DNA from: Siphonodentalium dalli
Lineage: Eukaryota > Mollusca > Scaphopoda > Gadilida > Siphonodentaliidae
Assembly: GCA_032622095.1 (NCBI GenBank)
Contig: CP136067.1
Coordinates: 63,870,893 to 63,934,892 of the forward strand
DNA length: 64,000 nucleotides
Direction of reading: 5' to 3'
Below the pieces are notes generated by a model. The model did no database searches and had not been told where the DNA came from. It saw nothing but the letters and a program-made list of their open reading frames with translations. Both the position numbers and the translations under genes were made by a program. Positions within the stretch are counted from its first letter, which is position 1, and each line of letters starts with the position of its first letter. This document shows positions 12,564 to 24,566 of this stretch, piece after piece.

Positions 12564-15060
12564 GTGTCAATGACACTGCAGCTCAACTTAGGTAGGGGAA
12601 TAATTTAATGGTCGACAGTAAATGGAGGAATAGGAAAAGTGCTAATTGAAATTCTAAGTAAGACTAGATGTACATGTCAATATCAACATTCATAACAGGT
12701 TTCATAATGATCGGATCAGGGATGTGGTGATTATGGTGTGCCAAAGGATTTATTGATGCAAAGAGTAAATTCTAAAATGGCCACCGGCAGCCATGTTTTT
12801 TTCCGAATTACCCCAAAATGACTTGTTCCCATCTACAGCCTTTACAAATCTCATAATGATCTGATCAAAGGTATGACCTGTAGCCTGTGCCAATGGATTT
12901 AGTCATGCAAAGAGTAAAATCCAAGATGGCTGCTGGTGGCCATGTTTTTCGGCTGAACGACCCCAAAATGACTCGTTTCCCATCTACATGTCATTGTTAA
13001 CATACATGACAAATTTCATGAAGTTCCGACCAAAGCTACGACCTGTAGCCCGCACCAAAGGATTTATTCATGCAAAGAGTAAAATCCAATATGGCTGCTG
13101 GCGGACATGTTTTTTAGCCAAACTAACCCAAAATGACTCGTTCCCATCTACATGTTAATATTAACATCCATGATAAATATCATGATGATCAGACAAACAG
13201 TACGACCTGTAGCCCGTGCCAATGGATTGAATTTTGAAATCCAAGATGGCTGCCAGCGGCCATGTTTTTTTGGCCGTATGACCCCAAAATGACTCGTTCC
13301 CATATACATGTCAATATCAATATTCATGACAAATTTCATAAAGGTCAGACCAAAGGTCAGGCCAAAGGATTTTTTAGTCATGCAAAGAGTAAAATCCAAG
13401 ATGGCTGCTGGCGGCCATGTTTTTTGGCCGAACGACCCCAAAATCACTCATCCAATCTACATGTCATTGTTAACATCCATGACAAATTTCATGAAGTTCT
13501 GACCAAAGCTACGACCTGTAGCCCGCGCCAAAGAATTTAGTCATGCAAAGAGTAAAATCCAAGATGGCTGCTGGCGGCCATGTCTTTTGGCTGAACGACC
13601 CCAAAATCACTCGTTCCCATCTACATGTCAATATTAACATCCATGACAAATTTCATGATGATCAGACGAACAGCACGACCTGTAGCCCGCGCCAATGGAT
13701 TGAATTTTGAAATCCAAAATGGCCACCAGCGGCCATGTTTTTTGGCCGAATGACCCCAAAATGACTCGTTCCCATATACATGGCAATGTCAACATTCATG
13801 ACAAAATTCATAAAGATCAGACCATAGGTAAGACCTGTAGCCCGCGCCAAAGGATTTAGTCATGCAAAGAGTAAAATCCATGATGGCTGCTGGCGGCCAT
13901 GTTTTTTGGCCGAACAACCCCAAAATCACTCGTTCCCATCTACATGTCAATATCAACATCCATGACAAATTTCATAATGATCAGACGAACAGTACGACCT
14001 GTAGCCCGCGCCAATGGATTGAATTTTGAAATCCAAAATGGCCACCAGCGGCCATGTTTTTTGGCCGAATGACCCCAAAATGACTCGTTCCCATCTATAT
14101 GTCATTGTTAACATCCATGACAAATTTCATGAAGTTCCGATCAAAACTGCGACCTGTAGCCCGCGCCAAAGGATTTAGTCATGCAAAGAGTAAAATCCAA
14201 GATGGCTGCCAGCGGCCATGTTTTTTGGCCGAACAACCCCAAAATCACTCGTTCCCATCTACATGTCAATATTAACATCCATGACAAATTTCATAATGAT
14301 CAGACGAACAGTACGACCTGTAGCCCGCGCCAATGGATTGAATTTTGAAATCCAAAATGGCCACCAGCGGCCATGTTTTTTGGCCGAATGACCCCAAAAT
14401 GACTCGTTCCCATCTACATGTCAATGTCAACATTCATGACAAATTTCATAAAGATCAGACCAAAGGTACGACCTGTAGCCCGTGCCAAAGGATTTAGTCA
14501 TGCAAAGAGTAAAATCCAAGATGGCTGCTGGCGGCCATGTTTTTTGGCCGAACAACCCCAAAATCACTCGTTCCCATCTACATGTCATTGTTAACATCCA
14601 TGACAAATTTCATGAAGTTCCGATCAAAACTACGACCTGTAGCCTGCGCCAAATGATTTAGTCATGCAAAGAGTAAAATCCAAGATGGCTGCTGACGGCC
14701 ATGTTTTTTGGCCAAACGACCCCAAAATGACTCGTTCCCATCTACATGTCAATATTAACATCCATGACAAATTTCATGATGATCAAACGAACAGTACGAC
14801 CTGTAGCCCGCGCCAATGGATTGAATTTTGAAATCCAAGATGGCCACCAGCGGCCATGTTTTTTGGCCGAATGACCCCAAAATGACTCGTTCCCATCTAC
14901 ATGTCAATGTCAACATTCATGCAAAATTTCATAAAGATCAGACCAAAGGTACGACCTGTAGCCCGCGCCAAAGGATATTGTTGACGGACACACGGACACA
15001 CGGACGACGGACGCCAAGCCATGGCAATAGCTCAAACTTACAAAAGTAAGTTGAGCTAAT
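12564..15060 (+). mobile_element. Tandem-repeat element F with alternating 155/164-bp array
   Basis: The 5' end has a palindrome (GTGTCA-A-TGACAC, 12564-12576), then AGCTCAACTTA at 12580-12590. A long array follows. The marker 'actcgtt' (or variants) recurs at 12971, 13136, 13292, 13446, 13609, 13764, 13928, 14083, 14247, 14402, 14566, 14730 and 14884. Spacings mostly alternate ~155 and ~164 bp. After a GGACAC/GGACG tract the element ends in a hairpin at 15029-15057 whose final arm, TAAGTTGAGCT, is the inverted copy of the 5' motif. Same plan as elements A-E but unrelated sequence. The open frames inside are repeat artefacts. Confidence 0.8.
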
Positions 15061-15139
15061 AATAACTATGAATTGAATACCTCTGTCTGGCTTTTTTGGT
15101 GGCTTAAAGAGTACATTAGTCCACTGTGCATCCCTTAAT

Positions 15140-15765
15140 ATATATATACACTAGCTGGTGGTCCGGGCTGTTTTCCTTCTGCTTTTTCGGCGAATTGCAC
15201 GATTTGACCTTGAATTGATCATTTTGAAGGTCAAGGTCAGGTCGGTGTCACGATTTGACCCGTCCAAAACACTCCCCGGACAAAAGTTCCAGACAGAAGT
15301 ACCCGTCAAAATCTGTCCGCTTTTACCCGATTTGACCTTGAATTGACCATTTTGAAGGTCAATGTCAGGTTTGGATCACGATTTGACTCGTCCAAAACAT
15401 TCCTCAGATAAAAGTAACACTAAGTATCAAATTTCGTCAAAATCCCGTCAAAATTCGCGATTTGACATTGAATTGACAATTTTGAAGGTTAAGGTCAGGT
15501 TGGGGTAACGATTTGAACAGTCCAAAAGACTCAGTGTCCAAAAGTACCTCTAGGTATCAAATTTCATCGAAATCCGTCCCGTTTTGATCTTGAATTGACC
15601 TTTTTGAAGGTCAAGGTCAGGTCGGGGTCACGATTTGACACGTCTAAAACACTCCCTGGACAAATTTATCCTTAGGTATCAAATTTCGTCAAAATCCGTC
15701 TGGCAGTTTTCCCGGCCATAGCTAACACACACACACAGACAGACAGACAGAAGTCCCAAAATATA
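15140..15765 (+). repeat. Tandem ~128-bp repeat array with (CA)/(GACA) tail
   Basis: Four to five degenerate units of 'gatttgaccttgaattgaccattttgaaggtcaaggtcaggt' start near 15200, 15330, 15459 and 15587. A TATATATA tract and 'actagctggtggtccggg' precede them. 'acacacacacagacagacagacag' and a second TATA-rich stretch follow. I see no coding sequence. Confidence 0.7.
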
Positions 15766-16313
15766 TAGTAGACTAAATATATACTACATGGCCTCCTTAC
15801 ATCGCAACATGGCGATCACATTGCTCAGATTGTTAATGTTATCGCGAACTGGGTCGCATATGTCGTCCAACAAATGCGAATATAGTCCTTTCAAATCCAG
15901 ACAAGCGCCGATTTGTGATTTGCGGACATAAATGTCGTGTAAAGTTTGTCAGATACTGCACGATGACGGTGATATCTATATGCAGTGGGTGGTATGTGGT
16001 TGGAATGATTCAAGTGCACGATACAGATTTGCCGCCCGACAAACACTGATATACTTCATTGCGCAGATAACAAAAAGGGAATGCCTAAAATCGTGTTCAT
16101 CATCTCGATGTTAGCATTGGCAAACGCTTTGAATATATTGTCATGTATTGTAATAGTTACATGTGTGATATGTATTGACGTAAGAACTGTTTAGTATTCA
16201 ATGAAATGCTATTTAAATAATACAATATAATTGAAGTGACTTGGTCGGACAGGTGCGTGGCATAATATGCTATCCGACGCACATCGGACATGCTGCATCT
16301 GTTTCCATTTTAA
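15766..16313. other. Unassigned sequence with a short open stretch
   Basis: Less AT-rich than its surroundings. The minus strand is open for about 50 codons between 15940 and 15785 (contains GACLDLKGLYSHLLDD), and the plus strand for 60 codons at 15932-16114. Neither is recognised, and neither has convincing splice sites. It could be a decayed transposon coding fragment. Confidence 0.3.
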
Positions 16314-18308
16314 AACGAGAGGCCGATCACGATCGGCAGATGTTTAACCCATACCTTGGCGATAGTGATTAGCTATTTTTATAAATTTTATAAATCCTTA
16401 CACCAACCTTTTCATGAGTGCAAAAGTTTCAACAATTCACACTTTATATAGTGATCGTGTGAAAAATATTTAATTATCACATTGTGTCAACAGGATTGGT
16501 GGAGGATGTTAATATTTTTAAGCAAATAAACCAAATGACCCTCACTATGCAGGTTAGGGGTGTGTTATCGTCAACTATGCCAAGAACTATAAACATAATC
16601 AATGGAAGTATTTGAGTTATCAAATCGGATAGAATGGGGTTAATCTTACCCAAACTAATGAACTGATAAACACAAAATAGTCTATGAAAAGCATGTCATT
16701 GGATTTAGAACCCCATACAATAAGTCAGTCTCAAGAATACCAGCACCATTAATATTATCCTGGAGCCCAAATGCAATTGAGGGAATTTCAAAATAAGACA
16801 TTTCCTCTAATGATGAATATTCAATTGGTGATGTATTGAAACCCTTACTGAACCTGGCTCAAAGTGAAAGGGATAATATTATATCTGTCTATCGCATAAT
16901 ATGTGTCTATGGAATGGTTTAATTTTAATCCCAAATCCATGCAAATCAAAAGTGGATCATCATCAACCTGGACATAACATAGGAGAATGCTTAAATGAAA
17001 AGCATCAAAACCATATGATGTGTGGAGAGGGTTAAACATTTTCAATGACATCATGTTATGGAACTAAGGAATGTGTGGATAAATTTTTGTCTAAGATAAG
17101 ACAACAGTGTTTGTAAAGAACAATGTCTGTAAAACAACACTACAAAGTAACTATTCCAATTTATTATTTTAGAATAGGTGTCATAGTGTGTGCATATAGC
17201 TAATGTAATAAACCTGTTTCAACAAAGGGGTTAACTTCATATTGCACAGAAAGCAGAACTCCACCAGAGAGTGAGTAATCAATCACAGTTTGACATAATT
17301 ATGATAACAAGTCCAGCCAGCCAGTGGTACCACTATCATGCTTTATAGCATGTAGTATCTAATGTCATAGTGATAATTAACTCATTTCAATAACACACAT
17401 TGCTGTGGGATATATGTTCTCTTCAAATTCCCAGCAGTAATTACTTGAATTATAAAGGGTCATAACTCTGTTAAAATATATCGGATCAAACCCATATTCG
17501 AACTCGATCTGTATTTAGGGGTGATAAATTCATATACCAAATTTTGTGTTGATCAGATGAAAAATGTTTTGAGTCATAGCAGCTTGGGTGAATTCTAAGT
17601 AAACATAAGAGTGAAAAGGGTTAATTAAACAATACCAAAAACCATACAGATGAAGAACGTGCTAAGAAAAACCTAGGTAAGAAATATGAGGCAGATCAGA
17701 AGAAATATGTTCAACTTATTGCATTGGATAGCATGTGTGTAAAGGGTTAATTATTTTCTAAACTGATCAACCAATCAATACCAAAAACTATACAGGTGAG
17801 GGGTGTGTCATCATAAACCTACATATCAAATATGAACACAATCGGACAAAAAAATATTTCGGTTAGAGCATCGGATTTTAAAAAAATTTATTTTATTTTC
17901 AAAAAAAGGGTCATAACTCCTTTAAAATAAATCGGATCAAACCCATATTCGAACTCGATCTGTATTTTTGGCTGTGAAACTCACATACCAAATTTGGTTC
18001 CAATCAGATAAAAAATGTTTGAGTTATGGCAGAATGCGTGAATTCTAAGTTGAAAAAGGGCCATAACTCTGTAACAAAATCTCGGATCAAACCCAAATTC
18101 GAACTCGATCTGTATTTTGGGCTGAGAAACCCATATACAAAATTTGGTTTCGATTGGAAAGAAAATGTTTGAGTTATCGCATTACTCGTAAAGTGTCTAC
18201 GGACAGACAGACAGACAGACGGACAGACAGACAGACAGACGGACGAACGACGAGTGGTCAATCCGGGCAACGACACTATGTTTACCATACTATGGTATGG
18301 GTAAACAT
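16314..18308 (+). mobile_element. Helentron/HINE-like element D (longest copy)
   Basis: Starts AACGAGAGG with the standard palindrome and ATGTTTAACCCATACCTTGG. It has a longer, divergent middle (16400-17460), then ~150-bp core units to about 18180, a (GACA)n tract at about 18201-18248 and the terminal hairpin at 18278-18308. No protein-coding sequence recognised. Confidence 0.7.
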
Positions 18309-19467
18309 AAAAACGCAAATTTGTGAAATGTGCACGGACTGCATGGGGAATGTAATGTCAGTGACTGTTGTGTCTAGGTGCTGTGAAATGATTGCTCTTT
18401 AGAACAATTCAACTGCAAATCACTGTTCAAAGCCTGGCAATCACTGACACAAATGCTTATTCTTATATATAATTAAATGCAGTAACGTTCAATTTTTGTT
18501 AGTTTATCGACGATAGATACGTCCCGAATCCAGTAGTAAATATTTACAATTGAGCGTAGTTCAGACGATGTTTTCTGTGGAGTGGTATTAAAGGTCTATT
18601 TGCTTCAGATTTTCAGCGATGTTAATAGAATATTACATTTCTCCAGTTGGCATAGCTCCTGCATACTATCAGTTTCACGCACCCGAACAAGTGCATGTAC
18701 GTATTATGTGTTTTGTGAACAGTAAAATACTGTAACAACGATTGCATATTATATCATGTAGTTGCTCATGTGTCTGTTGTTGACGATAATTGACCAAAGC
18801 ACGAACACATTTGCATTAAATATGTATAGACACATATTTTGAGATGGCATATGCATTCAAAAGAGTCACATAAATGACATTAATTACGTGCAGCAGGATT
18901 GAACGCGTCTCGTTCTGACTGTGGTTTAGAGAGCGTCCCGTGTTATTCTTCTGCATAATGGGACAGTCCATTAATTTCTCACGTCTCTATGAAATCATTA
19001 CATTCACCAGAAGGTGATAAAGATGGATATTTGTGTGATTGAAGATCAACTATACTTCGACTCTAACATTGTAGAAATACCACGGACGTGTCACATACGA
19101 ATCAGTTAACTAATACTAAAGTTATCAATCAGAAACCATGTCGGACGAACGCATGGACAGACAGACATGCTGATTACGATATTCCTCCCAAATATATCGG
19201 GAACAATTAGATATATATATATATTGGTGAACGGACTGACGGACGGACAAGCTGATTCCAATATACCTTCACCACCCACCCACAACTGGTTGCGGGGTAT
19301 AATAAGCTAATAATTTTAATATAAATGTTACCTGAACACTCCACATCAATGCACTTATAATCGGAAGATTAATGAGAATGCTTTAATGTCGGTTCTCTTT
19401 AGCACTGCATATTTGCAGAATTTCAACATGGAAATACGACTCCAATTTGACGACTTCCCGATGTTGG
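18309..19467. other. No gene seen; short GACA/GGAC-bearing fragments
   Basis: AT-rich DNA. Two short fragments near 19155 ('acagacagacatgctgatta') and 19230 ('acggacggacaagctgatt...ggggtataataagc') look like ends of further tandem-repeat elements. Nothing else recognised. Confidence 0.4.
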
Positions 19468-19475
19468 ATGTTCCT

Positions 19476-20404
19476 TAATAGTGTTGAAACGATTAGTGAA
19501 TTTCAGAGTCGACTAGTCGAGGCCCAAAAGTCGCGTTGCGTCGACTAGTCGGTACCCGATATCAAAACTTTCAAACATAACATTGTACGGAAAATTCATC
19601 GTACATGGCGTACACTGATGACTGATGCAATGACGGTCTATTGCGTTGCGCATTTCCCTGCATACACACCAATTTATTTGGGAAATATTACTGTAAACAT
19701 CTTGATATTTATCCAACACACTGAATGTAATTATATAATTAGACATGTTGTGGATAATGATTAGATACACGATCATTTATACAGGTTTTAAATTTAATAT
19801 CAGCGTTCGAGATTATTTCGTTTAGTCACGTGATCACCAATAAACCGTTGCCGAGCGGTGTCACTATAAAATGTTAATGTTCCGACTAAATACGCCCTAT
19901 AGTATAGGCTACGTTGTAGAATACGATAGCCAGTTCTTAATGTCAGTATCATTTATATACGGTAGCACCAATGACGTCACCTTAAGCGACCTTCACCCAG
20001 CATCGCATCATAATCCGATGGTGCGAGATCAATGGAAATATACACAGTGTCTGTATCAAAGCGGTCTCGGACAAACTACAAAGCCGCGTCAATCATTGCC
20101 ATCATGTCTTTGACCTCAAACGATGAGTGAGACATTGTGTTGTCAATTTCATTCGTCCAATTAATAGTCGGGTCACCGGTCCGTGTGTGTCTATACTAGT
20201 AACACTGTCAATTCCGGGTGCCACCAAACGTTATACTTACCATAACTTACGCGCAGTTAACACAGTTTATGCCAGAATCGATCTTGAAAATGTTATACAT
20301 GAAACTAATACACTATATTCCGACTAGTCGACGGCAAAATTCAGAGTCGACGTTCTGACATTTCAGCGTCGTCTACGACTAATCGATTAATTGTTTCAAC
20401 CCTA
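19476..20404. mobile_element. hAT-like MITE (929 bp)
   Basis: The left end reads TAATAGTGTTGAAACGATTAG. The right end, on the complement, reads TAGGGTTGAAACAATTAATC. An 8-bp direct repeat ATGTTCCT flanks it (19468-19475, 20405-20412). Subterminal regions carry repeated GTCGACTAGTCG palindromes. The 8-bp target duplication and the TAGNGTTG terminus are hAT-like. No transposase remains. Confidence 0.75.
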
Positions 20405-20691
20405 ATGTTCCTAACTCTGGCAATATCCGTCCCTTTCTCATAAGTCTTATTCCACAAGCACATGCCATTTAATGCGATCAATGAACGTTGGATCCGAAGA
20501 ATAAAATGAATTTCGCTGTATATTCACAAAGCACTCTACACTGGGTTTGACGTAACCGTCAGAAAAAGAGTGTTCTCTGCAAGAACATTCGCTATATGGT
20601 ATGAATAAGGAGCGTTTGTTTCAATTTAGCTTTTTGACAAGATTTATATGACGGCGTACGAAACTATCAGTGGTGTTTTATTTTGTGAGGG

Positions 20692-20699
20692 TATAAAAG
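20692..20699 (+). promoter_or_regulatory. TATA-box-like site
   Basis: TATAAAAG in the context 'gagggtataaaaggagtc'. About 30 bases downstream is a possible initiator ('ttcaattcgg'). Upstream, near 20575-20595, 'gttctctgcaagaacattcg' has nTTCn/nGAAn spacing that loosely resembles a heat-shock element. Function is not shown. Confidence 0.35.
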
Positions 20700-20799
20700 G
20701 AGTCATTTTCAATTCGGCAGATATATACCAACGGAAAGAATTGGATGTCCATTTGCAGTATGCTACGTTTATAACAATATACAAATTGTTCTTACGAAA

Positions 20800-20880
20800 A
20801 TGGTGATGTTTGCATTTTTCTATGTGTTTATCATTGTTATCGCAAATGAAATAATTGGATATTCGTCGTCATTACGTTAG
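20800..20880 (+). CDS. Possible 26-aa hydrophobic micro-ORF
   Basis: An ATG about 75-80 bases after the expected start site of the TATA-like promoter opens a 26-residue frame. It begins MVMFAFFYVFIIVIA and ends in TAG. The composition is that of a signal peptide or single membrane helix. It may be the first exon of a secreted protein, but no good GT donor follows, so it could equally be chance. Not recognised. Confidence 0.2.
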   Translation: MVMFAFFYVFIIVIANEIIGYSSSLR

Positions 20881-21680
20881 ATTAAACATACATCTTATAA
20901 CTAAGGCATGTTTGATCCCATTAATGCAATGTTTGTATTTAGTTTGATTGTATGAGATGCAGTGCATTGAAGATGCGAAAGAAAATATAAAAGTGAAATG
21001 CAGGCACGCAGATAGCTTATGACACAATATACACGATAAAATGATAATTTAGCACACACCATGGGCTATAAAATTTACGAATCGGTGGGTTTATATTCAA
21101 ATCCAAGTTATTTGCTTTATAACGGCTCCGAGATGAACTCACACCAATATACTGCTCAGGAAATGATTGTTGGAACTCGATGGGTGCTCTGTCGGTTCCC
21201 AGGTAGAGGATTGAGTCTGGGCAGCAAGATGGGTGTGTTCGAATCGGAGGTAGGTTCCATCCGCGGCGGGGTGGGGTAGCCGGAGGAAGGGGAGTGACAA
21301 ATTTTTGGCGTATATATAGATAAAATCTATTATATATATATAAGCAGATTTTTTTTTAACAGCTCTTTTCACTTGACTGAGATAAAAAAATAATTTTCTA
21401 AGTCCAAAAATTTATGTTGAAAAAATGGAGCCTTTTTCAAAAAGTGACATTTTTCTGGAACAGGTTGATTTGGACCAGTTTTTAACTCTGGATTCCCCAA
21501 AAGTCGACTCCGTTTCGTGTGTAGCATAACGGGAAATTTATGAATCAGTATTTGAATAAGACGTGATGATAGGTATAGCCGCGCCTTTGATAAGGCTAGT
21601 TTGTTGAATGATATTTGAGCATGTACAACATTCGTTCATAGTTCGTGTATTACATTTTGAATAGACAATTTCTTTGTTAA

Positions 21681-21915
21681 CCCTTTGAGTGCCAGGTACG
21701 ATTTTTGTATCAACCCTTATACCCTGTGCCAATGCATTCTCTTATATATGCGAGTCGACCATAGGTCGCCTCGCATATATAAGAGAATGCATTGGCATAA
21801 CATTTTTTTTTTTTTTTTAAATTTTTTACAATTTTAATAATTTATTCTTATATTCTTTAACAAACTTATTTTGTAGGTTTAGGGCCGATGAGATTGGCCC
21901 CTGGCACTCAAAGGG
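21681..21915. mobile_element. piggyBac-like MITE with long internal hairpin
   Basis: TTAA flanks both sides (21677-21680, 21916-21919). The inverted termini are CCCTTTGAGTGCCAGG and its complement. Inside, 21728-21796 is a 69-nt near-perfect hairpin: 27-bp stem, one mismatch, 5 bp more, and loop ATA. TTAA duplication plus CCCT terminus is the piggyBac signature. Confidence 0.8.
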
Positions 21916-21919
21916 TTAA

Positions 21920-22875
21920 TAGTTGGTTAACAGGGTTAGGTTAGAGACGGGGTAGTCACATTAGGAATACGGATTCAGTGAACATAATATCTATATCGCG
22001 TTATCGAACGTATCGAATTTGGTGGGAATAAACCGTGTGTATGATATACGCCACAAGTTCTGACCGTTTCGGAGGAAATCTGGCTACAAGCAGTCAATTC
22101 AACAAATATGAATTTCGAAGGGCCATAACTTTGGTATTTTTCAAGGGATTTGCAAAATTCATTCACCTGCACGAACGCCTTGATCCAGGGAATCGATGTA
22201 TCGAGTTTGGTGTGAATCAACAGCAATTTTATTTTTGAAAAATTACGCCCCACCCCAACAAATAAATATAAGTCCAAAATATTTTTGTGTATTATATTGA
22301 CAACGGCCACTTCAACCATAAAAACTAAATCCAGCTATCTTTCTTGCTATGTGAGGACAGGCGATCTGAACTATTTTGAGGTTGACCTATATATGGGAGA
22401 TAACTCTGAAGAGGAAAGAGGGACACAGTTTTTGATGTGCTCATGCTTCAGTGGGTATCGAGATGTATCTATCGACCAAATTTCATCGCTGTACTCCTTA
22501 TAGTTTCGGAGTTCTGAAAACACCATGTTTTTACATAAAGGGAGATAACTCTGCAAGTCAAGTGATGACATGATTCTCAATAGGCCTAAGCACTAGAGTT
22601 TGTATACATATATATACATACAAAGTTTTAGCTTTCTAGCTCTTCTATGGACTGAGCTATGCTCATTATAAAATTGCTAAGAAGAATAATAATAGAGAAA
22701 AAGGAAAAATCACAAAAACAATATACTTCCATGTAAAACATGGAAGTATAATTATAATGGGCGGTCCCGTTCGATTTAGCGGACCTTAAATCGAAATCCC
22801 AACCCTTATTATTGCCATAACCCTAAACACCCGAACAAGTACATAATATGTCTTTAAAGGTTAAAGTTTCATAAC
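21920..22875. other. Dispersed repeat fragments, no gene seen
   Basis: Contains 'gggagataactctg' motifs at about 22396 and 22544 and 'gggccataact' at about 22120, repeat words I associate with molluscan genomes. No coding sequence supported. Confidence 0.45.
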
Positions 22876-22879
22876 TCTG

Positions 22880-23350
22880 CGGATGTTATAATGGTGTTAG
22901 TTTTTCAAATTTTATAACATGTTTTTTTTTTAAAAGACATAAAAAAAAAAAAAAAAAATGGTAAAATTGAGCAAGGAGTTCAATCTGAATTTTGTTTTGT
23001 TTTTTTCTTTTTTTTTTAGTTATGTCACTGGCTCTGCCCACATTCGACACAGTGACCTCATTTAAACAAATCTGAACCACAGTCACCCAAGGACCCTTTA
23101 TACCAAATATGAACCCATTCGGCCCAATGGAATTTGAGAAGTCGTTTCAAGAATTATTATGGTGGGAAAGAGTTATGGTCCTAGCTTTGCAACTATTTAA
23201 CCGGGTGACTTCATTTGAACAAATCTGAATGTGAGTCACCTAGGGAACATCCACACCAAATACGAACCCATTCGGTTCTAAGGATCTGGAGAGGAAGATG
23301 TTCAAAGAATTGTTGATGGGCGGATGGGCGGACGAGGAATGATGACTATA
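22880..23350 (+). repeat. Tandem-repeat element of the 'gttatgtccctggctctgcc' family
   Basis: A- and T-runs at about 22920-23015, then two ~150-bp units with 'cagtcacccaaggaccc' and 'accaaatatgaacccattcgg', ending in 'gggcggacgaggaatgatgactatagct'. It matches the element at 45.8-46.4 kb in the same order, with a shortened 3' hairpin. Confidence 0.6.
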
Positions 23351-23734
23351 GCTAAAAAGAACAATTGTGCACACAGAGTATCCACTGCAAAGGTGGCTTT
23401 CAATGAGGTTCATTAATTTACTGATGTGGCTTAATTTGAAAGATGTCTGAATCTGGCCTGTGATGACAGAACAAAAACTGCAGCATGTATCCCTTCATGC
23501 CAATTTTGTTTATCGAAAATTGATTAAATTCAATAGCTCCCAAACATTGCCTCTAAATTTTCAAAACATGTATCAAATAAATGTATGGCAGCCACATTTT
23601 TTAACAAATTTTGTAAACACCCTGAAGTTTGGTGACGATTTGATAAGGGATGTGGTCTGTAGGGTGTGATGAAGGATTTAGTCATACAAAGAGTAACATC
23701 CATTTTCACACTATGTCCTTAACTCAACATTAAA

Positions 23735-24566
23735 AGTATCAATGACACTGTAGCTCAACTTGGAGAGGGATCAATGTCATGCGTTACAGTCAATGGTACG
23801 TTCAGGAATGCAGAAAGTTTAAATGTTTAAGTAATACTAGAGGTCAACCGGAATAGCCATATCAAGTTTGGTATCCATTGGATGAAAATTTATGGCAACA
23901 GGGCATGCCAAAGTATTTAGTGATGCAAAGTGTAAAATCCAATATGGCTGCCTGCAACCATGTTGCTGACTGAATATTGTTCAAATTAAATAGCATCCAT
24001 CTAGAAGTAAATTTTAAGAACATTGCTTCAATAAATGTCGACTGCAGGGTGTGCCGATGGATTCAAATGTGAAATCTAACTTTTTTAAACGAAATTTGGA
24101 AAAATTTGATGGCTTCCATCTAGTGGTAACCCGAAAGATCCATATGAAGTATGATGACATTATGAGGTATGGCAAAGGATTTAGTCATGCTAAGGGTAAA
24201 ATCCAAGATGGTTGCTGGCGACCATGTTTTTCATCGAAAATCATTCAAATTCGATAGCTCCCATTAAGTGGTGAGCCTAAACATGCTTATTAGATTTCAA
24301 AGCAATTCTGCGAAAAATGTGAGCTGCATGGTGTGCTAATGGATTCAAACTTGAAATCCAAGATGGCAGCTGGTGTCCATGTATTTTATTGAATTTCGGA
24401 AAATGGCTCATATCTAAAGGGCACCCTGAAGATCCATATGAAGTTTGGTGACGATCCAATGAGAGAAGTGACCTGTAGGGTGTGCTAAAGAAAATTGTTG
24501 ATGGACGGGCGACGGACGCCAACCCATCCCAATAGCTCAAACTTTACTTTGTCAAGTTGAGCTAAA
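23735..24566 (+). mobile_element. Element G, same family as F
   Basis: The 5' end has 'atcaatgacactgtAGCTCAACTTGG' (motif from 23752). The core has 'aaatccaagatggctgctgg'-type units. The 3' end has 'gacgggcgacggacgcc' and a hairpin at 24534-24563 ending AAGTTGAGCT, the inverse of the 5' motif. Related units also precede it at about 23430-23720. Confidence 0.7.

Larger units (their letters stand above)
20413..21676. other. Intergenic/intronic stretch with promoter-like patch
   Basis: Apart from the TATA-type patch and micro-ORF listed separately, I see no gene. A 72-codon open frame at 21061-21279 has no recognisable features. Confidence 0.4.

Noticed and set aside
12971-14890. Regularly spaced repeats resembling a CRISPR array
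   Set aside because: Units are ~155/164 bp, there are no unique spacers between short repeats, and the context is eukaryotic with transposon ends.
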